Shown: positions 25,988 through 35,900, numbered from the stretch's first letter. The stretch: 61,705 nt of DNA from Candidatus Avoscillospira avicola (GCA_018712245.1 DVHE01000039.1:1-61705); one strand, 5' to 3'. Notes: generated by a model from the sequence alone, not told the origin. Translations and numbers: made by a program.

Positions 25988-27283
25988 TTACACGTCGTTG
26001 CGCACCAAGTCCTCCAAGCTCTCCCGGCGGACGGCCAGGTAGTGGCCTGTCTCGGTGAGCATCACCACCGCCGGACGCGGCAGGCGGTTATAGTTGGAGG
26101 CCATGGAGTAGTTGTAGGCGCCGGTGGTGCAGACCGCCAGAATCTCGCCCCGCTTCGGCTCCGGCAGCAGGACGTCCGGCTGGATGATGTCGCCGCTTTC
26201 GCAGCAGCGGCCCACCACGTCGCACCGCAGCGTCGCCGGATCCTCAGGCCGGCTGGCCAGGTAGACCGTGTACCGCGAGCCATAGAGGGCGTAGCGGGGG
26301 TTGTCGGTCATGCCGCCGTCGATGGAGACATAGTTTTTATAACCTGTGATCTTCTTCACGGTGCCCACGGTGTAGAGCGTCAGGCCGGCGTCGGCCACGA
26401 TGCTCCGGCCCGGCTCCATGTGGACGGCGGGCATCTCCATCCCCAGCCTTTCGCAGACCGCCTTCATATGGGCGGCCACCCGGGCGATGGCCGCCGGGAT
26501 GTCCACGAAGCCGTCGCTCTCCACGTAGCGCACGCCGTAGCCGCCGCCCAGGTCCAGCACCGGCAGCGCCGCGCCGAATTCGTCCCGGCAGTCCTTGATA
26601 AAGGTCAGCATGATGTCGGCGGTACGCTCGTAGACGTCCTCGCCGAAGACCTGGGACCCCACGTGGCAGTGGAAGCCCTGGAGGTCGATGGTGGGCAGGG
26701 ACAGGGTGTAGCGCACCATCTCCCGGGCCTGGCCGGTCTCGATGGCGGTGCCGAACTTGCTGTCCACCTTGCCGGTGGCCACGGCCTCATAGGTGTGGGG
26801 GTCGATGCCCGGCGTCAGCCGCAGCAGGATCTTCTGCCGAAGCCCCTTCTCCCCGGCGATGCGGGCGATGGCGTCCAGCTCCTCCCGGTTGTCCACCACG
26901 AAGTGGCCCACCCGGTGGTCCATGGCGAAGGCAATGTCCCAGTCGGTCTTGTTGTTGGAGTGGAAATACGCCTGCTCCAGCGGGAATCCCGCTTGGAGGG
27001 CGGTGTAAATCTCGCCGGAGGAGACCACGTCGATGCCCATGCCCTCCTCCTTGGCGATCTCATAGATGCGCTTGAAGCAGTTGGCCTTGCTGGCATAGAG
27101 GGGCGCAGCCGCGGGGCCGAAGCTCTCCTGGAAGGCCCGGCGGTACATACGCATATTCTCCCGGATGCGCACCTCGTCCAGAAGGTAGAGGGGCGTGCCG
27201 TATTCCCGGGCCAGGGCCACGGTGTCGTGTCCGCGGAAGTAGAGATGGCCGTTTTCTCCCACGGAAAGGTTGCTGCTGAGCAT
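25988..27283 (-). CDS. lysA: Diaminopimelate decarboxylase
   Basis: PLP enzyme (alanine racemase fold) making lysine from meso-diaminopimelate. The 431-residue protein has the PLP lysine in APLYASKANCFKRI (about residue 57), HCHVGSQV, the glycine-rich LDLGGGYGVRY, EPGRSIVADAG, and the active-site Cys in VGRCCESGDI. The ATG at 27283 follows a GGTGG site. It stands alone, apart from the hom-lysC operon. Confidence 0.95.
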   Translation of the reverse strand: MLSSNLSVGENGHLYFRGHDTVALAREYGTPLYLLDEVRIRENMRMYRRAFQESFGPAAAPLYASKANCFKRIYEIAKEEGMGIDVVSSGEIYTALQAGFPLEQAYFHSNNKTDWDIAFAMDHRVGHFVVDNREELDAIARIAGEKGLRQKILLRLTPGIDPHTYEAVATGKVDSKFGTAIETGQAREMVRYTLSLPTIDLQGFHCHVGSQVFGEDVYERTADIMLTFIKDCRDEFGAALPVLDLGGGYGVRYVESDGFVDIPAAIARVAAHMKAVCERLGMEMPAVHMEPGRSIVADAGLTLYTVGTVKKITGYKNYVSIDGGMTDNPRYALYGSRYTVYLASRPEDPATLRCDVVGRCCESGDIIQPDVLLPEPKRGEILAVCTTGAYNYSMASNYNRLPRPAVVMLTETGHYLAVRRESLEDLVRNDV

Positions 27284-27423
27284 AGTGATCCCACCTGTTG
27301 CAAATTTTAGTTCATCATAGCACGAAAGAATCAAAATAGCAAAGGTTTTCTGCCGAAGTCTTTCCTTTTGGCGCGATCGGTGCTATAATCCACAGGACAA
27401 AAAAACGATTGGGAGGCATCGCC

Positions 27424-28464
27424 ATGCTGCGCTTTGAATGCGACTACACCGAGGGCTGTATCCCCGAGATTCTCGAGGCCATCGCCCGGGAGAACCACAC
27501 CCAGCTCCAGGGCTACTCTGAAGACACCGTCACGGAACGGGCCAGAGCCAAGGTCAAGGCCCTCTGCGGCCGGGACGATCTGGCCGTCCACTTCCTGGTG
27601 GGCGGTACCCAGGCCAATACCACCGTCATCGCCGCTGCGCTGCGGCACCACCAGGGCGTCATCGCCGCCGCCCAGGGCCACATCGCCTGCCACGAGACCG
27701 GCGCCATCGAGGCCGCGGGCCACAAGGTCATCGCCCTGCCCAGCGACACGGGCCGCCTGACCGCCCGGCAGATCGACCAGGTCTGCGCCGCCCACTGGTT
27801 CGATCCCTCCTTTGAGCATCAGACCCAGCCCGCCATGGTCTACCTCTCCCACCCGGCGGAGAACGGCACCATCTACAGCCTTTCCGAGCTGGAGGAGATC
27901 CGCGCCGTCTGCGACAAGTGGCACCTCTTCCTCTTCCTGGACGGGGCGCGGCTGGGCTACGCCCTGGCCTCCCCCCGGAACGACGTCAGCTTGCAGGACC
28001 TGGCCCGGCTGACCGACGTCTTCTACATCGGCGGCACCAAGGTGGGCGCATTGTTCGGCGAGGCCGTGGTGATCTCCCACCCCGAGCTGGCCCGGGACTT
28101 CCGCTACCACATCAAGCAGCGGGGCGGTATGCTGGCCAAGGGCTGGCTTTTGGGCCTCCAGTTCGACGTGCTTTTGGAGAACGACCGCTACATGGCCATC
28201 TCCCGCAAGGCCGTGGCCCAGGCCATGGAGATTAAAAAGGCCTTTGAGGAAGTGGGCGTCTCCTTCTGGAGCGATTCCTACACCAACCAGCTCTTCCCCA
28301 TCCTGCCCAACGAGGCCCTGAAACAGTTTGACGAAAACTACGTCTACAACGCCGGTGAGAAGATCGACGAAGGCCACACCGTGGCCCGGTTCTGCACCAG
28401 CTGGGCCACCACCGACGCGCAGGTGCAGGCCCTGATCGCCGACATCCGCCGCATCCTCGGCTGA
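27424..28464 (+). CDS. ltaE: Low-specificity L-threonine aldolase / beta-eliminating lyase
   Basis: PLP fold-type-I enzyme that splits threonine or allo-threonine to glycine and acetaldehyde. 346 residues: FLVGGTQANTTVIAAAL, HETGAIEA, LFLDGARLGYALAS and the PLP lysine in FYIGGTKVGALFGEAV. The ATG at 27424 has TGGGAGG upstream; the in-frame TTG at 27409 does not. Divergent from lysA. The substrate range within the beta-eliminating family cannot be fixed from sequence alone. Confidence 0.9.
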   Translation: MLRFECDYTEGCIPEILEAIARENHTQLQGYSEDTVTERARAKVKALCGRDDLAVHFLVGGTQANTTVIAAALRHHQGVIAAAQGHIACHETGAIEAAGHKVIALPSDTGRLTARQIDQVCAAHWFDPSFEHQTQPAMVYLSHPAENGTIYSLSELEEIRAVCDKWHLFLFLDGARLGYALASPRNDVSLQDLARLTDVFYIGGTKVGALFGEAVVISHPELARDFRYHIKQRGGMLAKGWLLGLQFDVLLENDRYMAISRKAVAQAMEIKKAFEEVGVSFWSDSYTNQLFPILPNEALKQFDENYVYNAGEKIDEGHTVARFCTSWATTDAQVQALIADIRRILG

Positions 28465-28634
28465 GTCCCGCCGCCCCCCTGCCCCCGCAGGGGGGCACCT
28501 ATTCGCTATTCACTCTTCTCCCCCTCCAGCGCTGCACACAGGGGCGCGGGCTGGCGGGCGGCCATGCAGGCCGCCCCTACAACAGAGATGGGGCGGGTGC
28601 GTTCGGCGAAAGCGCTCCGGCGGTGCGGGCCTGT

Positions 28635-28882
28635 TTGCCTCCGGCGGGGCACTTTTCACCGCGGAAAAGTGCCGAAAACGCGCCGGGGGCTGCGGCCCCC
28701 GGACTCCCTTGGGGCTGCGCGGCGTGCATCCCAAGAAGAGGCATCTTCCAAGCCGTTGCTGTCCACCGGGCTGTCCCGTTCCATACTGCCTCCCCCTTCC
28801 CGGCTTCGCGCGGGCCAGTGGAATCGGATAGCCGTTACGGCTACAGGGGATTTCTCTAAGGCCGCACAAACTGCCCCGGAAC
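28635..28882 (-). repeat. Structured 250 bp element, copy 4
   Basis: Minus orientation. Hairpin GGCACTTTTC/GAAAAGTGCC at 28648-28673 (C-G version) and the CCGGGGGC/GCCCCCGG hairpin. Confidence 0.9.
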
Positions 28883-29025
28883 GTGGGGTGGACACTGCAC
28901 ACGGTAGTTTTTTGCAGAATTTCCTTATTGGGGTCGTAGGGGCGCGCATTGCGCGTCCGTGCCGCGAAGCGGCCTCTGGCGGCGAGTATAGTCGTTGCAG
29001 ATAGCCCTTTACACCGCCGTACTGC

Positions 29026-29266
29026 CAAGGCCCCCTTGTGTAAAGGGCTCGCAAGGGAGCGCCGCCAGCGGCGGAAGAAGTGACCGCAGCAGTTGGGCAG
29101 CCGCTTGCCTTGGCGGGCCGCAACGCGGGCCGGGAAGGCTTAGCGGCAACCCGGAGCTGGTACGGCGTCAGCCGTGACTGGGGGATTGTCAGCCTGCTGT
29201 AGCCTCAAGTTCTAATCCCCTCCGGCGCTTCGCGCCACCTCCCCTTGGGTACCAAGGGGAGGCTTT
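29026..29266 (+). repeat. 240 bp MITE-like repeat, copy 1
   Basis: Begins AAGGCCCCCTTGTG and ends CAAGGGGAGGCTTT, imperfect inverted ends. The interior (AAGGGAGCGCCGCCAGCGGC, the GGCCGCAACGCGGGCC block, GATTGTCAGC) closely matches the repeat at 38145-38386. No coding capacity. Confidence 0.85.
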
Positions 29267-29483
29267 GAGCCGCTTCGTTCGGCGCAAACGCTCTGCCGAC
29301 GCTGCCCATGCGGACGCGCAATGCGCGCCCCTACGGTCAAATCGCTTCCCGGTGCGTTCGGCGGAGGCGCTCTGGCGGCGCGGCCCGGCGGAAGCGCAAG
29401 TTATTACATTGCCGTGGGCGCTTTGTAGGGGCCGATGCCTTCATCGGCCCGCACCCGCCGCAGCGCGACGGCGCGCCTTTTTC

Positions 29484-29533
29484 TTGACTTTTTAGTTCTA
29501 CAGTTGTAGAATATAATTACTACAATCGTAGAA
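29484..29533 (+). promoter_or_regulatory. M56 gene promoter with BlaI-type operators
   Basis: TTGACT (29484-29489), 17 bases, TAGAAT (29507-29512). A perfect TTCTACA/TGTAGAA dyad with a 2-base centre (29496-29511) covers the -10; a near-perfect second copy (29518-29533) follows. Layout matches the blaI promoter at 17847-17899, but the first-operator centre is one base shorter. Confidence 0.82.
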
Positions 29534-29574
29534 CCAATTTGCCCCAGGCAAATTGCGCAAGGGAGGGACGTCTG

Positions 29575-31461
29575 ATGAATTTCTCCGGCTGGTATCGGGT
29601 GCTGCTGAGCGCCGTGCTGGCGGGCGGGATCGTCGTGACCTTCCGCCAGTCCTGGCGGCGGGAACACGTCGAATCAGCGCCGCTGGGCATCGGCTGCAAG
29701 CCCCAGGTTCTGGAGACCGCGGTCTGGTTTCCGCCGACCGTGATCCTGTGGGCGCAGCTTTTGCTGCTGCTTCTGCTGGCGGCGCTGTGGAGCCCGGCCC
29801 AGGCCGTGCAGGCGATGACCTCCCAGGCGCTGGACATGGCCCTTCACCTGAGTGCCTGGTTCCTGGCGCTGACGGCGGCCATGCCCCTGCTGCGGCGGCG
29901 CTTCCGGGCCAGGACCTGCGCCATTCTCTGGCTGCTGCCCGCCATCGCCCAGTACTTCTGCCTGCTGCCCCCGAAGCAGCCCCTTCCCCGCTGGAGCATC
30001 TACGTGCCGCAGCCGGCGCTGCGGTGGCTCCTGGGGCTGTGGGGCGCCGGGGCTGCGGCGGTGCTGGGCTGGTACTGCCTCTCCCACGGGTGGTTTTGTC
30101 TGCGGCTCCGCCGCAGCCGCAGGCCGGAGACCGACGAGGCCGTGACCGCGCTGTGGCGCCGGGAGCTGGAGCGGGCGGGGTATCGGTCCGTGCGGCTCTT
30201 TCGCACCGGGGCGGTGTCCGCGCCGCTGTCCCTGGGCTTCACCCGGTGGACCAGGGCCACGGTGCTGCCGGAGCAGCCCTACACAGAGGCGGAGCTCAGC
30301 TGGATTTTCCGCCATGAGATTCGGCATTTGCAGCGGGGCGACGTCAGCACCAAGTTTTTCCTGGCCTTTGCCAACGCCTGCTGCTGGTGGAATCCGCTGG
30401 TATGGCTGGCCACCCGCCGGGCCGCCGAGGACCTGGAGCTCTCCTGCGACGAGCTGGTGCTGGAGGGGGCGGACCAGGCCCAGCGGAAGGCCTACGCCGC
30501 GCTGCTGCTCCGGGCGGCGGGGCCGCGGCAGGCCTTCACCACCTGCCTCTCCGGCGCTGCCGCCACGCTGCGCTACCGGCTCAAGCGGGTGCTGGAGCCC
30601 GGGGCGCGGTCCCTGGGACTGGGCCTCTTGGCCGTGGCCATGTTCCTCTGCACCCTCAGCTGCGGCCTGGTCTCCTTCAGCGACAGCAGAGGCAGCCTGA
30701 CGGCGCTGGCCCTGACACCGGAGGCGGCGGTGACGTCGGCCACAATCTTCACCGCCAACGAAGGGCCGGAGGAGTTCCGGGGCTTTACCCACGATACCGC
30801 CGCGCTCTACGCCTACTTTGACACCCTGCCGGCAGAGCGGCTGCTCCAGAGTGCAGGAGACCGGGACCCGGGCGATGGCCGGAGCCTGGAGCTGTATCTG
30901 GACACCGCCTGGGGCTGGGAGACCATCACGCTGACGGACCGGGGCGCCGTCCGGCAGACCTACGTCCGCACGGAAGATCGCCATGAAAAGGCCGTCACCA
31001 GCTATCGCCTGCTGGCTCCGCTGGACTGGGCCGAGATCGAAGCCTGCCTGCTGCCGGACGAGGCGGAGGCAGAGGTGCCGCCGATGGACGTGACAGTAAC
31101 GGTGTCGCTGACCGTCGGTGACGGCGTAGACGGCCCCGTGAAGCTCAAGCCGGTAGAGGCCGCCGCCACGTCCGAGGCGGGAGACGTCCTCTGGGCCACG
31201 GGCCACAGCGACCACGCGCTGGAGCTGTACGCCGCGGAGGAGGGCACGCTGCTTTTGGACTTTCCCCAGCAGCCCGACCAGTTCAATCTCACGGTCACCG
31301 GGGCGGACGGGCAGACGGTGCAGTCTCTCTCGGGCGCGTCCCGGAGCGTATCGGTCCCGGCGCCGGTGGGCAGCGCACTGCGGCTGGAGGTCACCTACCC
31401 GCTGGAGGACGGCGGCGTCTGCGAAGCCACCTACCAGCTACGGATTTCTCCCATGGAATAG
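29575..31461 (+). CDS. BlaR1-like M56 membrane metallopeptidase without a BlaI neighbour
   Basis: A 628-residue relative of the protein at 15034-17472. N-terminal membrane spans (VLLSAVLAGGIVVTF; LWLLPAIAQYFCLLPP), the zinc motif HEIRH in IFRHEIRHLQRGDVST (about residue 248), LELSCDELVLEG, a last span near residue 360, then about 265 extracellular residues of unknown fold. No repressor gene flanks it, yet BlaI-type operators cover its promoter. GGGAGG precedes the ATG at 29575. Confidence 0.87.
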   Translation: MNFSGWYRVLLSAVLAGGIVVTFRQSWRREHVESAPLGIGCKPQVLETAVWFPPTVILWAQLLLLLLLAALWSPAQAVQAMTSQALDMALHLSAWFLALTAAMPLLRRRFRARTCAILWLLPAIAQYFCLLPPKQPLPRWSIYVPQPALRWLLGLWGAGAAAVLGWYCLSHGWFCLRLRRSRRPETDEAVTALWRRELERAGYRSVRLFRTGAVSAPLSLGFTRWTRATVLPEQPYTEAELSWIFRHEIRHLQRGDVSTKFFLAFANACCWWNPLVWLATRRAAEDLELSCDELVLEGADQAQRKAYAALLLRAAGPRQAFTTCLSGAAATLRYRLKRVLEPGARSLGLGLLAVAMFLCTLSCGLVSFSDSRGSLTALALTPEAAVTSATIFTANEGPEEFRGFTHDTAALYAYFDTLPAERLLQSAGDRDPGDGRSLELYLDTAWGWETITLTDRGAVRQTYVRTEDRHEKAVTSYRLLAPLDWAEIEACLLPDEAEAEVPPMDVTVTVSLTVGDGVDGPVKLKPVEAAATSEAGDVLWATGHSDHALELYAAEEGTLLLDFPQQPDQFNLTVTGADGQTVQSLSGASRSVSVPAPVGSALRLEVTYPLEDGGVCEATYQLRISPME

Positions 31462-31727
31462 GCTCCGCATGAAACACAAAGCACAATCCCATGGCAGGGG
31501 CGGCGATCAGCCGCCCCTGCCATGCCGCGCTTCCGGCGGGCTGCCGCCGAACGCAGAGGCCAAAGCCTCCCCTAAAGCTCTTGCGGGCGTTAAGGGAGGC
31601 TTTGGCCTGTACGCTCGGCGGCAGCGCTCAAACAATGCAGCCAGGTGGGCGGCTGATAGCCGCCCCTACGAATGGGACGGAAAATTCGCACACAAAAGCT
31701 GCCGTGTGCAAGATCAAACCCCTGTTC

Positions 31728-31974
31728 TGGGGCAGTTCGTGCGGCCTTTGAGGAAGGTTCTGTAGCCGCAACGGCCATCCGATTCTACTGGCCCGCGCGA
31801 AGCCGAGAAGGGGGAGGCAGTATAGGGCGGGACGGCCCGATGGACAGCAACAGCTTACGCAATGCCTCTTCCTGGGATGCACGCCGCGCAGCCCAAAGGG
31901 GGACCGGGGGCCGCAGCCCCCGGCGCGTTTTGGGGACTTTTCCGCGGTGAAAAGTCCCCCGCCGGAGGCAGACA
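31728..31974 (+). repeat. Structured 250 bp element, copy 5
   Basis: Plus orientation. Hairpin GGGGACTTTTC/GAAAAGTCCCC at 31932-31959 (G-C version) and the CCGGGGGC/GCCCCCGG hairpin. Confidence 0.9.
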
Positions 31975-32139
31975 AGCCCGCCATCGCCGGAGCGCTTCCG
32001 CCGAACGGACCCGCTTCGCGGTTCGGGCCGATGTGGGCATCGGCCCCTACGGAGCATTTGCGGCAAGCGCACCAACTCGCAATCCCGCCACTACGGCGGA
32101 AGCAACGGAAAAATGGCATCCAGACCGACAGCCTGTACG

Positions 32140-32185
32140 ACACAAACGGCCCCTGCGGCGCGATGCCGCAGGGGCCTTGTGTATC
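32140..32185 (-). terminator. Probable terminator of the ygeY-ygeW-arcC operon
   Basis: A perfect 12 bp stem GGCCCCTGCGGC/GCCGCAGGGGCC (32148-32176) with a 5-base loop, extended by ACACAA-like flanks, lies just after the carbamate kinase stop. The T-run is poor. Confidence 0.65.
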
Positions 32186-32195
32186 ATTCAGGGGA

Positions 32196-33137
32196 TTACT
32201 GATGGATGGCGGTGCCAGTCTTGCCGGCGATGCCGTCGCGGGCCTTTTCCAGCAGGGTGATGAGGGCGGTTCTGCCGGGCTTGGACTCGGCAAACTTCAC
32301 CGCGGCCTCCACCTTGGGGAGCATGGACCCGGGGGCGAACTGGCCCTCGGCCATGTACTGCCGGGCGGCCTCGGGCGTCAGGTCCGAGAGCCACTGCTCA
32401 TTTTCCTTGCGGAAGTTGATGGCCACCTTCTCCACGGCGGTGAGAATAATCAGCGTGTCGGCGTCCAGCATTTCGGCCAGCAGCTCGGAGGCGAAGTCCT
32501 TGTCGATGACCGCCGCCGCGCCCTTGAGATGGTTGCCCTCGGTGCGGAACACCGGGATGCCGCCGCCGCCGCAGCAGATGACGATATGGCCGTCGTTGCT
32601 CAGGGCGCGGATGGCGCCGGCCTCGATGATGTGCTTCGGTCTCGGGGAGGCCACGTACCGCCGCCAGCCCCGGCCGGAGTCCTCCTTGAAGAGGAAGCCG
32701 GTCTTCGCCGCCATCTCCTTGGCCTCTTCCTCGGAGAGGAACTTGCCGATGGGCTTGGAGGGCGTCTCAAAGGCGGGGTCGTTGGGGTCCACCTCCACCT
32801 GCGTCACCATGGTGACGACGGGCTTGTCGGTGATGCCCCGGTTGAGCATCTCCTCCCGCAGGGCATTCTGGAGGTCGTAGCCGATATAGGCCTGGCTCAT
32901 GGCGCCGCAGACTGACAGCGGCGTCGCGCCCTGGGTGTGGTCCTCATGCATCAGGGCCAGCATGGCGTTGTTGATGATGCCCACCTGGGGGCCGTTGCCG
33001 TGGGCCACGATGACCTGGTTGCCGTCCTCAATGAGATCGACAATGGCCCGGGCCGTGATCTTCACGGCAGTGGCCTGCTCGGGGAGAGTGGTGCCCAGGG
33101 CATTGCCGCCCAGGGCGATGACAATGCGCTTTCCCAT
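32196..33137 (-). CDS. arcC: Carbamate kinase
   Basis: Makes ATP from carbamoyl phosphate and ADP. 313 residues with MGKRIVIALGGNALGTTLPE, VTMVTQVEVDPNDPAFETPS, the SPRPKHIIEAGAIRAL loop and CCGGGGIPVFR, all typical. It is the last gene after YgeY and YgeW, so carbamoyl phosphate released by the YgeW reaction would be turned into ATP here, a fermentative energy step. Confidence 0.96.
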   Translation of the reverse strand: MGKRIVIALGGNALGTTLPEQATAVKITARAIVDLIEDGNQVIVAHGNGPQVGIINNAMLALMHEDHTQGATPLSVCGAMSQAYIGYDLQNALREEMLNRGITDKPVVTMVTQVEVDPNDPAFETPSKPIGKFLSEEEAKEMAAKTGFLFKEDSGRGWRRYVASPRPKHIIEAGAIRALSNDGHIVICCGGGGIPVFRTEGNHLKGAAAVIDKDFASELLAEMLDADTLIILTAVEKVAINFRKENEQWLSDLTPEAARQYMAEGQFAPGSMLPKVEAAVKFAESKPGRTALITLLEKARDGIAGKTGTAIHQ

Positions 33138-33168
33138 AATTTCAAAAACCTCGCTTTACTGGGGCCAA

Positions 33169-34362
33169 TCAGAACTTCTTGCGCAGCTCGTCGGAGGCGT
33201 CCATAGCCATCAGAGCCTTGACGGGGTCCTTGACCTTAGCCAGGAAGATCATGGCGGCGATGATATAGGGCTTGTAGGAGGCCTGCTTGTAGAGCGGCAC
33301 GATATAGCGGTCGAAGACGGAGTTGTCCACCTCGCCCTCCTTGCAGCTGAGGCCGGTGATGTCGGCGGGCAGGCAGTGGAGGTACAGCGCCTTGCCGTCC
33401 TTGGTGAGGGACATCATTTCCTCGGTGCAGGCCCAGTCCTTATGCTCGGCGTTCTGCTGCAGGAGTTCCTTCTCCAGCGCGTCGATGCCGGCCTTGTCGC
33501 CCTGCTGATAGAGCTTGGTGCGCTTTTCCATGGCAGCGAAGGGAGCCCAGGACTTGGGATAGACGATGTCGGCATCCTTGAAGGCCTCGGCCATGGAGTT
33601 GCACTTGGAGAAGGAGCCGCCGGACTGCTCGGCGTTCTTCTTGGCGATCTCCTCGATCTCGGGCATGATCTCATAGCCCTCGGGATGGGCCAGGACGACG
33701 TCCATGCCGAAGCGGGTGAACAGGCCCACGACGCCCTGGGGCACGGACAGGGGCTTGCCGTAGCTGGGGGAGTAGGCCCAGGTCATGGCGACCTTCTTGC
33801 CCTTCAGGTTCTCCACGCCGCCGAAGTAGTGGATGATGTGCAGCATATCGGCCATGCACTGGGTGGGATGGTCCACGTCGCACTGGAGGTTGACCAGAGT
33901 GGGCCGCTGTTCCAGGATGCCGTCGCGGTAGCCCTCTTCCAGGGCGTCGATGAAGGTCTTCTGGTACTTGTGGCCCTCGCCGATGAACATATCGTCGCGG
34001 ATGCCGATGACTTCCGCCATGAAGGAGACCATGTTGGCGGTCTCGCGGACGGTCTCACCGTGGGCGATCTGGCTCACCTTCTCGTCCAGGACCTGCTCCT
34101 CCAGGCCCAGCAGGTTGCAGGCGGAGGCGAAGGAGAACCGGGTACGGGTGGAGTTGTCGCGGAAGATGGAGATGCCCAGGCCGGAGTCGAAGACGCGGGT
34201 GGACTTGTTGCGCTCCCGGAGGTCCCGCAGGGCGTCGGCCACGGTGAAGATGGCGTCCAGCTCCTCGTCGGTCTTGTCCCAGGTCCAGTAGAAGTCGTTC
34301 TTGTACATATTGTTGATGTGCAGGGTCTCGAGATGTCTTGCCAGTTCCATTGCCTTGCTCAT
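33169..34362 (-). CDS. ygeW: Knotted carbamoyltransferase YgeW
   Basis: A 397-residue transcarbamylase of the YgeW type. The carbamoyl-phosphate loop is DNSTRTRFSFASA, the second-substrate region has LHCLPADITG, and DVDHPTQCMADMLHI is the conserved Q-loop. E. coli YgeW is a purine/uric-acid-cluster enzyme whose substrate has been debated. GGAGG lies nine bases before the ATG at 34362. It is 31 bases before arcC and 71 bases after ygeY. Confidence 0.95.
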   Translation of the reverse strand: MSKAMELARHLETLHINNMYKNDFYWTWDKTDEELDAIFTVADALRDLRERNKSTRVFDSGLGISIFRDNSTRTRFSFASACNLLGLEEQVLDEKVSQIAHGETVRETANMVSFMAEVIGIRDDMFIGEGHKYQKTFIDALEEGYRDGILEQRPTLVNLQCDVDHPTQCMADMLHIIHYFGGVENLKGKKVAMTWAYSPSYGKPLSVPQGVVGLFTRFGMDVVLAHPEGYEIMPEIEEIAKKNAEQSGGSFSKCNSMAEAFKDADIVYPKSWAPFAAMEKRTKLYQQGDKAGIDALEKELLQQNAEHKDWACTEEMMSLTKDGKALYLHCLPADITGLSCKEGEVDNSVFDRYIVPLYKQASYKPYIIAAMIFLAKVKDPVKALMAMDASDELRKKF

Positions 34363-34404
34363 GGGATAAATCCTCCTAAATATCATTGAAGTAATTTAGA
34401 TTTC

Positions 34405-34431
34405 GTAGGGGCGCGCATTGCGCGTCCGTAT
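34405..34431 (-). repeat. GTAGGGGC palindrome inside the ygeY-ygeW spacer
   Basis: A GTAGGGGCGCGCATTGCGCG-type unit sits between two co-transcribed genes, the only single isolated unit within an operon spacer here. As RNA it would form a hairpin between the two coding regions. Confidence 0.8.
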
Positions 34432-34433
34432 GC

Positions 34434-35804
34434 TTACCGGATGTCGTTGTCGGTCAGGCTCTGGCGGAATTCGGTGACGTCGTCGGTCTTGTTCTCTTCC
34501 TTGTAGAGGTTGACGGCGGCCACGTACACGGCGGCGCAGGTCACCAGATCCTGCTTCCAGGTGATCTCGTTGGGGGCGTGGGCCTGGCTCTCAGCACCGG
34601 GGCCGAAGCCGACGCAGGGGATGCCGTAGCGGCCCTGGATGGAGACACAGTTGGTGGAGAAGGTCCACTTGTCGATCAGAGGCCGGTTGCGCTTTTCCAT
34701 GGCGGAGGGGGCGCCGATGCGCTTGTCGCCGTAGAGGGCCTTGTGGGCGTCCACCAGGGCCTGGACGTGGGCGGCGGATTCCTTGTTGATCCAGGTGGGG
34801 AAGAAGCACTCGGTCTCGTAGACCTCGCCGGTCCAGGCGGGACGGTCATACATATACATACTGACCTTGACGTCGTCGCCGTACTTCTTCACGGCAGGCA
34901 GGTCGCGGATTTCCTGGAGGCAGGAGTCCCAGGTCTCGCCGGCGGTCATGCGGCGGTCAATGGAGATGGCGCAGGAGTCGGCCACGGCGCAGCGGCTGGG
35001 GGAGGTGTAGAAAATCTGGGAAGTGGTGCAGGTGCCGCGGCCCAGGAAGCGGGCGTCCTCGTAGTGCTCGGGGTTGTACTTGGGGTTGAGCATCTTCACG
35101 AGGCCCTTGATCTCGGTATCGTCGGCGTCGTCGTTTTCGTTGAGGGCGCGGACGTCCTGGAGAATGTCGGCCATCTTGTAAATGGCGTTGTCGCCGCGCT
35201 CGGGAGCGGAGCCGTGGCAGGAGACGCCCTTGACGTCCACCCGGATTTCCATACGGCCGCGGTGGCCGCGGTAGATGCCGCCATCGGTGGGCTCGGTGGA
35301 GATCACAAACTCGGGGACAATCTTGTCCACATTGTAGATGTACTGCCAGCACATGCCGTCGCAGTCCTCTTCCTGGACGGAGCCGACCACCATGATCTTA
35401 TAGCCGGCGGGGATCAGCCCCAGGTCCTTCATGATCTTGGCGCCGTAGACAGCGGAGGCCATGCCGCCCTCCTGGTCGGAGCCGCCGCGGCCATAGATGA
35501 TCTCGTCGGTCTCGTAGCCCTCATAGGGGTCGTGGGTCCAGTTGGCCAGGTTGCCGATGCCCACGGTGTCGATGTGGGAGTCAATGGCGATGATCTTCTC
35601 GCCGTCGCCCATCCAGCCGATGACGTTACCCAGGCCGTCGATCTCCACCTTGTCGTAGCCCAGCTTCTTCATCTCGGCCTCGATGCACTTGACCACGCCC
35701 TCCTCCTCGCAGCTCTCGCTGGGGATGGCGATCATGGCCCGCAGGAATTTGGACATATCTTCCTTGTAGCCTTCCGCGGCAGCTTTGATTGCTTCAAAAT
35801 TCAT
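34434..35804 (-). CDS. ygeY: YgeY family M20-type amidohydrolase
   Basis: A 456-residue dinuclear zinc hydrolase annotated in its family as linked to selenium metabolism. Visible M20 marks: the zinc-ligand block [36 protein letters not shown] and [15 protein letters not shown]. In E. coli-type clusters YgeY works beside YgeX and YgeW in breakdown of uric-acid-derived compounds; recent gut-uricase-pathway work supports that, but the exact reaction here is inference. Divergent from a YheO-type regulator; GGGAGG precedes the ATG. Confidence 0.93.
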   Translation of the reverse strand: MNFEAIKAAAEGYKEDMSKFLRAMIAIPSESCEEEGVVKCIEAEMKKLGYDKVEIDGLGNVIGWMGDGEKIIAIDSHIDTVGIGNLANWTHDPYEGYETDEIIYGRGGSDQEGGMASAVYGAKIMKDLGLIPAGYKIMVVGSVQEEDCDGMCWQYIYNVDKIVPEFVISTEPTDGGIYRGHRGRMEIRVDVKGVSCHGSAPERGDNAIYKMADILQDVRALNENDDADDTEIKGLVKMLNPKYNPEHYEDARFLGRGTCTTSQIFYTSPSRCAVADSCAISIDRRMTAGETWDSCLQEIRDLPAVKKYGDDVKVSMYMYDRPAWTGEVYETECFFPTWINKESAAHVQALVDAHKALYGDKRIGAPSAMEKRNRPLIDKWTFSTNCVSIQGRYGIPCVGFGPGAESQAHAPNEITWKQDLVTCAAVYVAAVNLYKEENKTDDVTEFRQSLTDNDIR

Positions 35805-35867
35805 GGTATGATCCTCCCTGGTTCATCATTCACAGCTCACTTGCCCCATGCTCCGGGGGGCCTTCTG

Positions 35868-35900
35868 ATACCATCATAACACAAGAAATCAGATTGTCAA
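35868..35900 (-). promoter_or_regulatory. ygeY-ygeW-arcC promoter
   Basis: Minus strand TTGACA (35895-35900), 16 bases, TATGAT (35873-35878). An ATGGTAT half-site (35868-35874) overlaps the -10 region. Confidence 0.78.

Larger units (their letters stand above)
28465..29574. other. Gene-free interval with repeats and an M56 promoter
   Basis: Contains palindromes near 28553, 28936, 29306 and 29426, one structured 250 bp element (28635-28882), a 240 bp MITE-like repeat (29026-29266) and, at the end, the operator-bearing promoter of the M56 gene. No supported gene. Confidence 0.8.
31462..32195. other. Gene-free interval with repeats
   Basis: Between converging genes: a GGGGCGGCGATCAGCC palindrome (about 31497), a short MITE-like hairpin (about 31560-31605), a GGGCGGCTGATAGCC palindrome (about 31648), one structured 250 bp element, a GGGCCGATGTGGGC palindrome (about 32027) and the carbamate kinase terminator. 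No supported gene. Confidence 0.8.
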
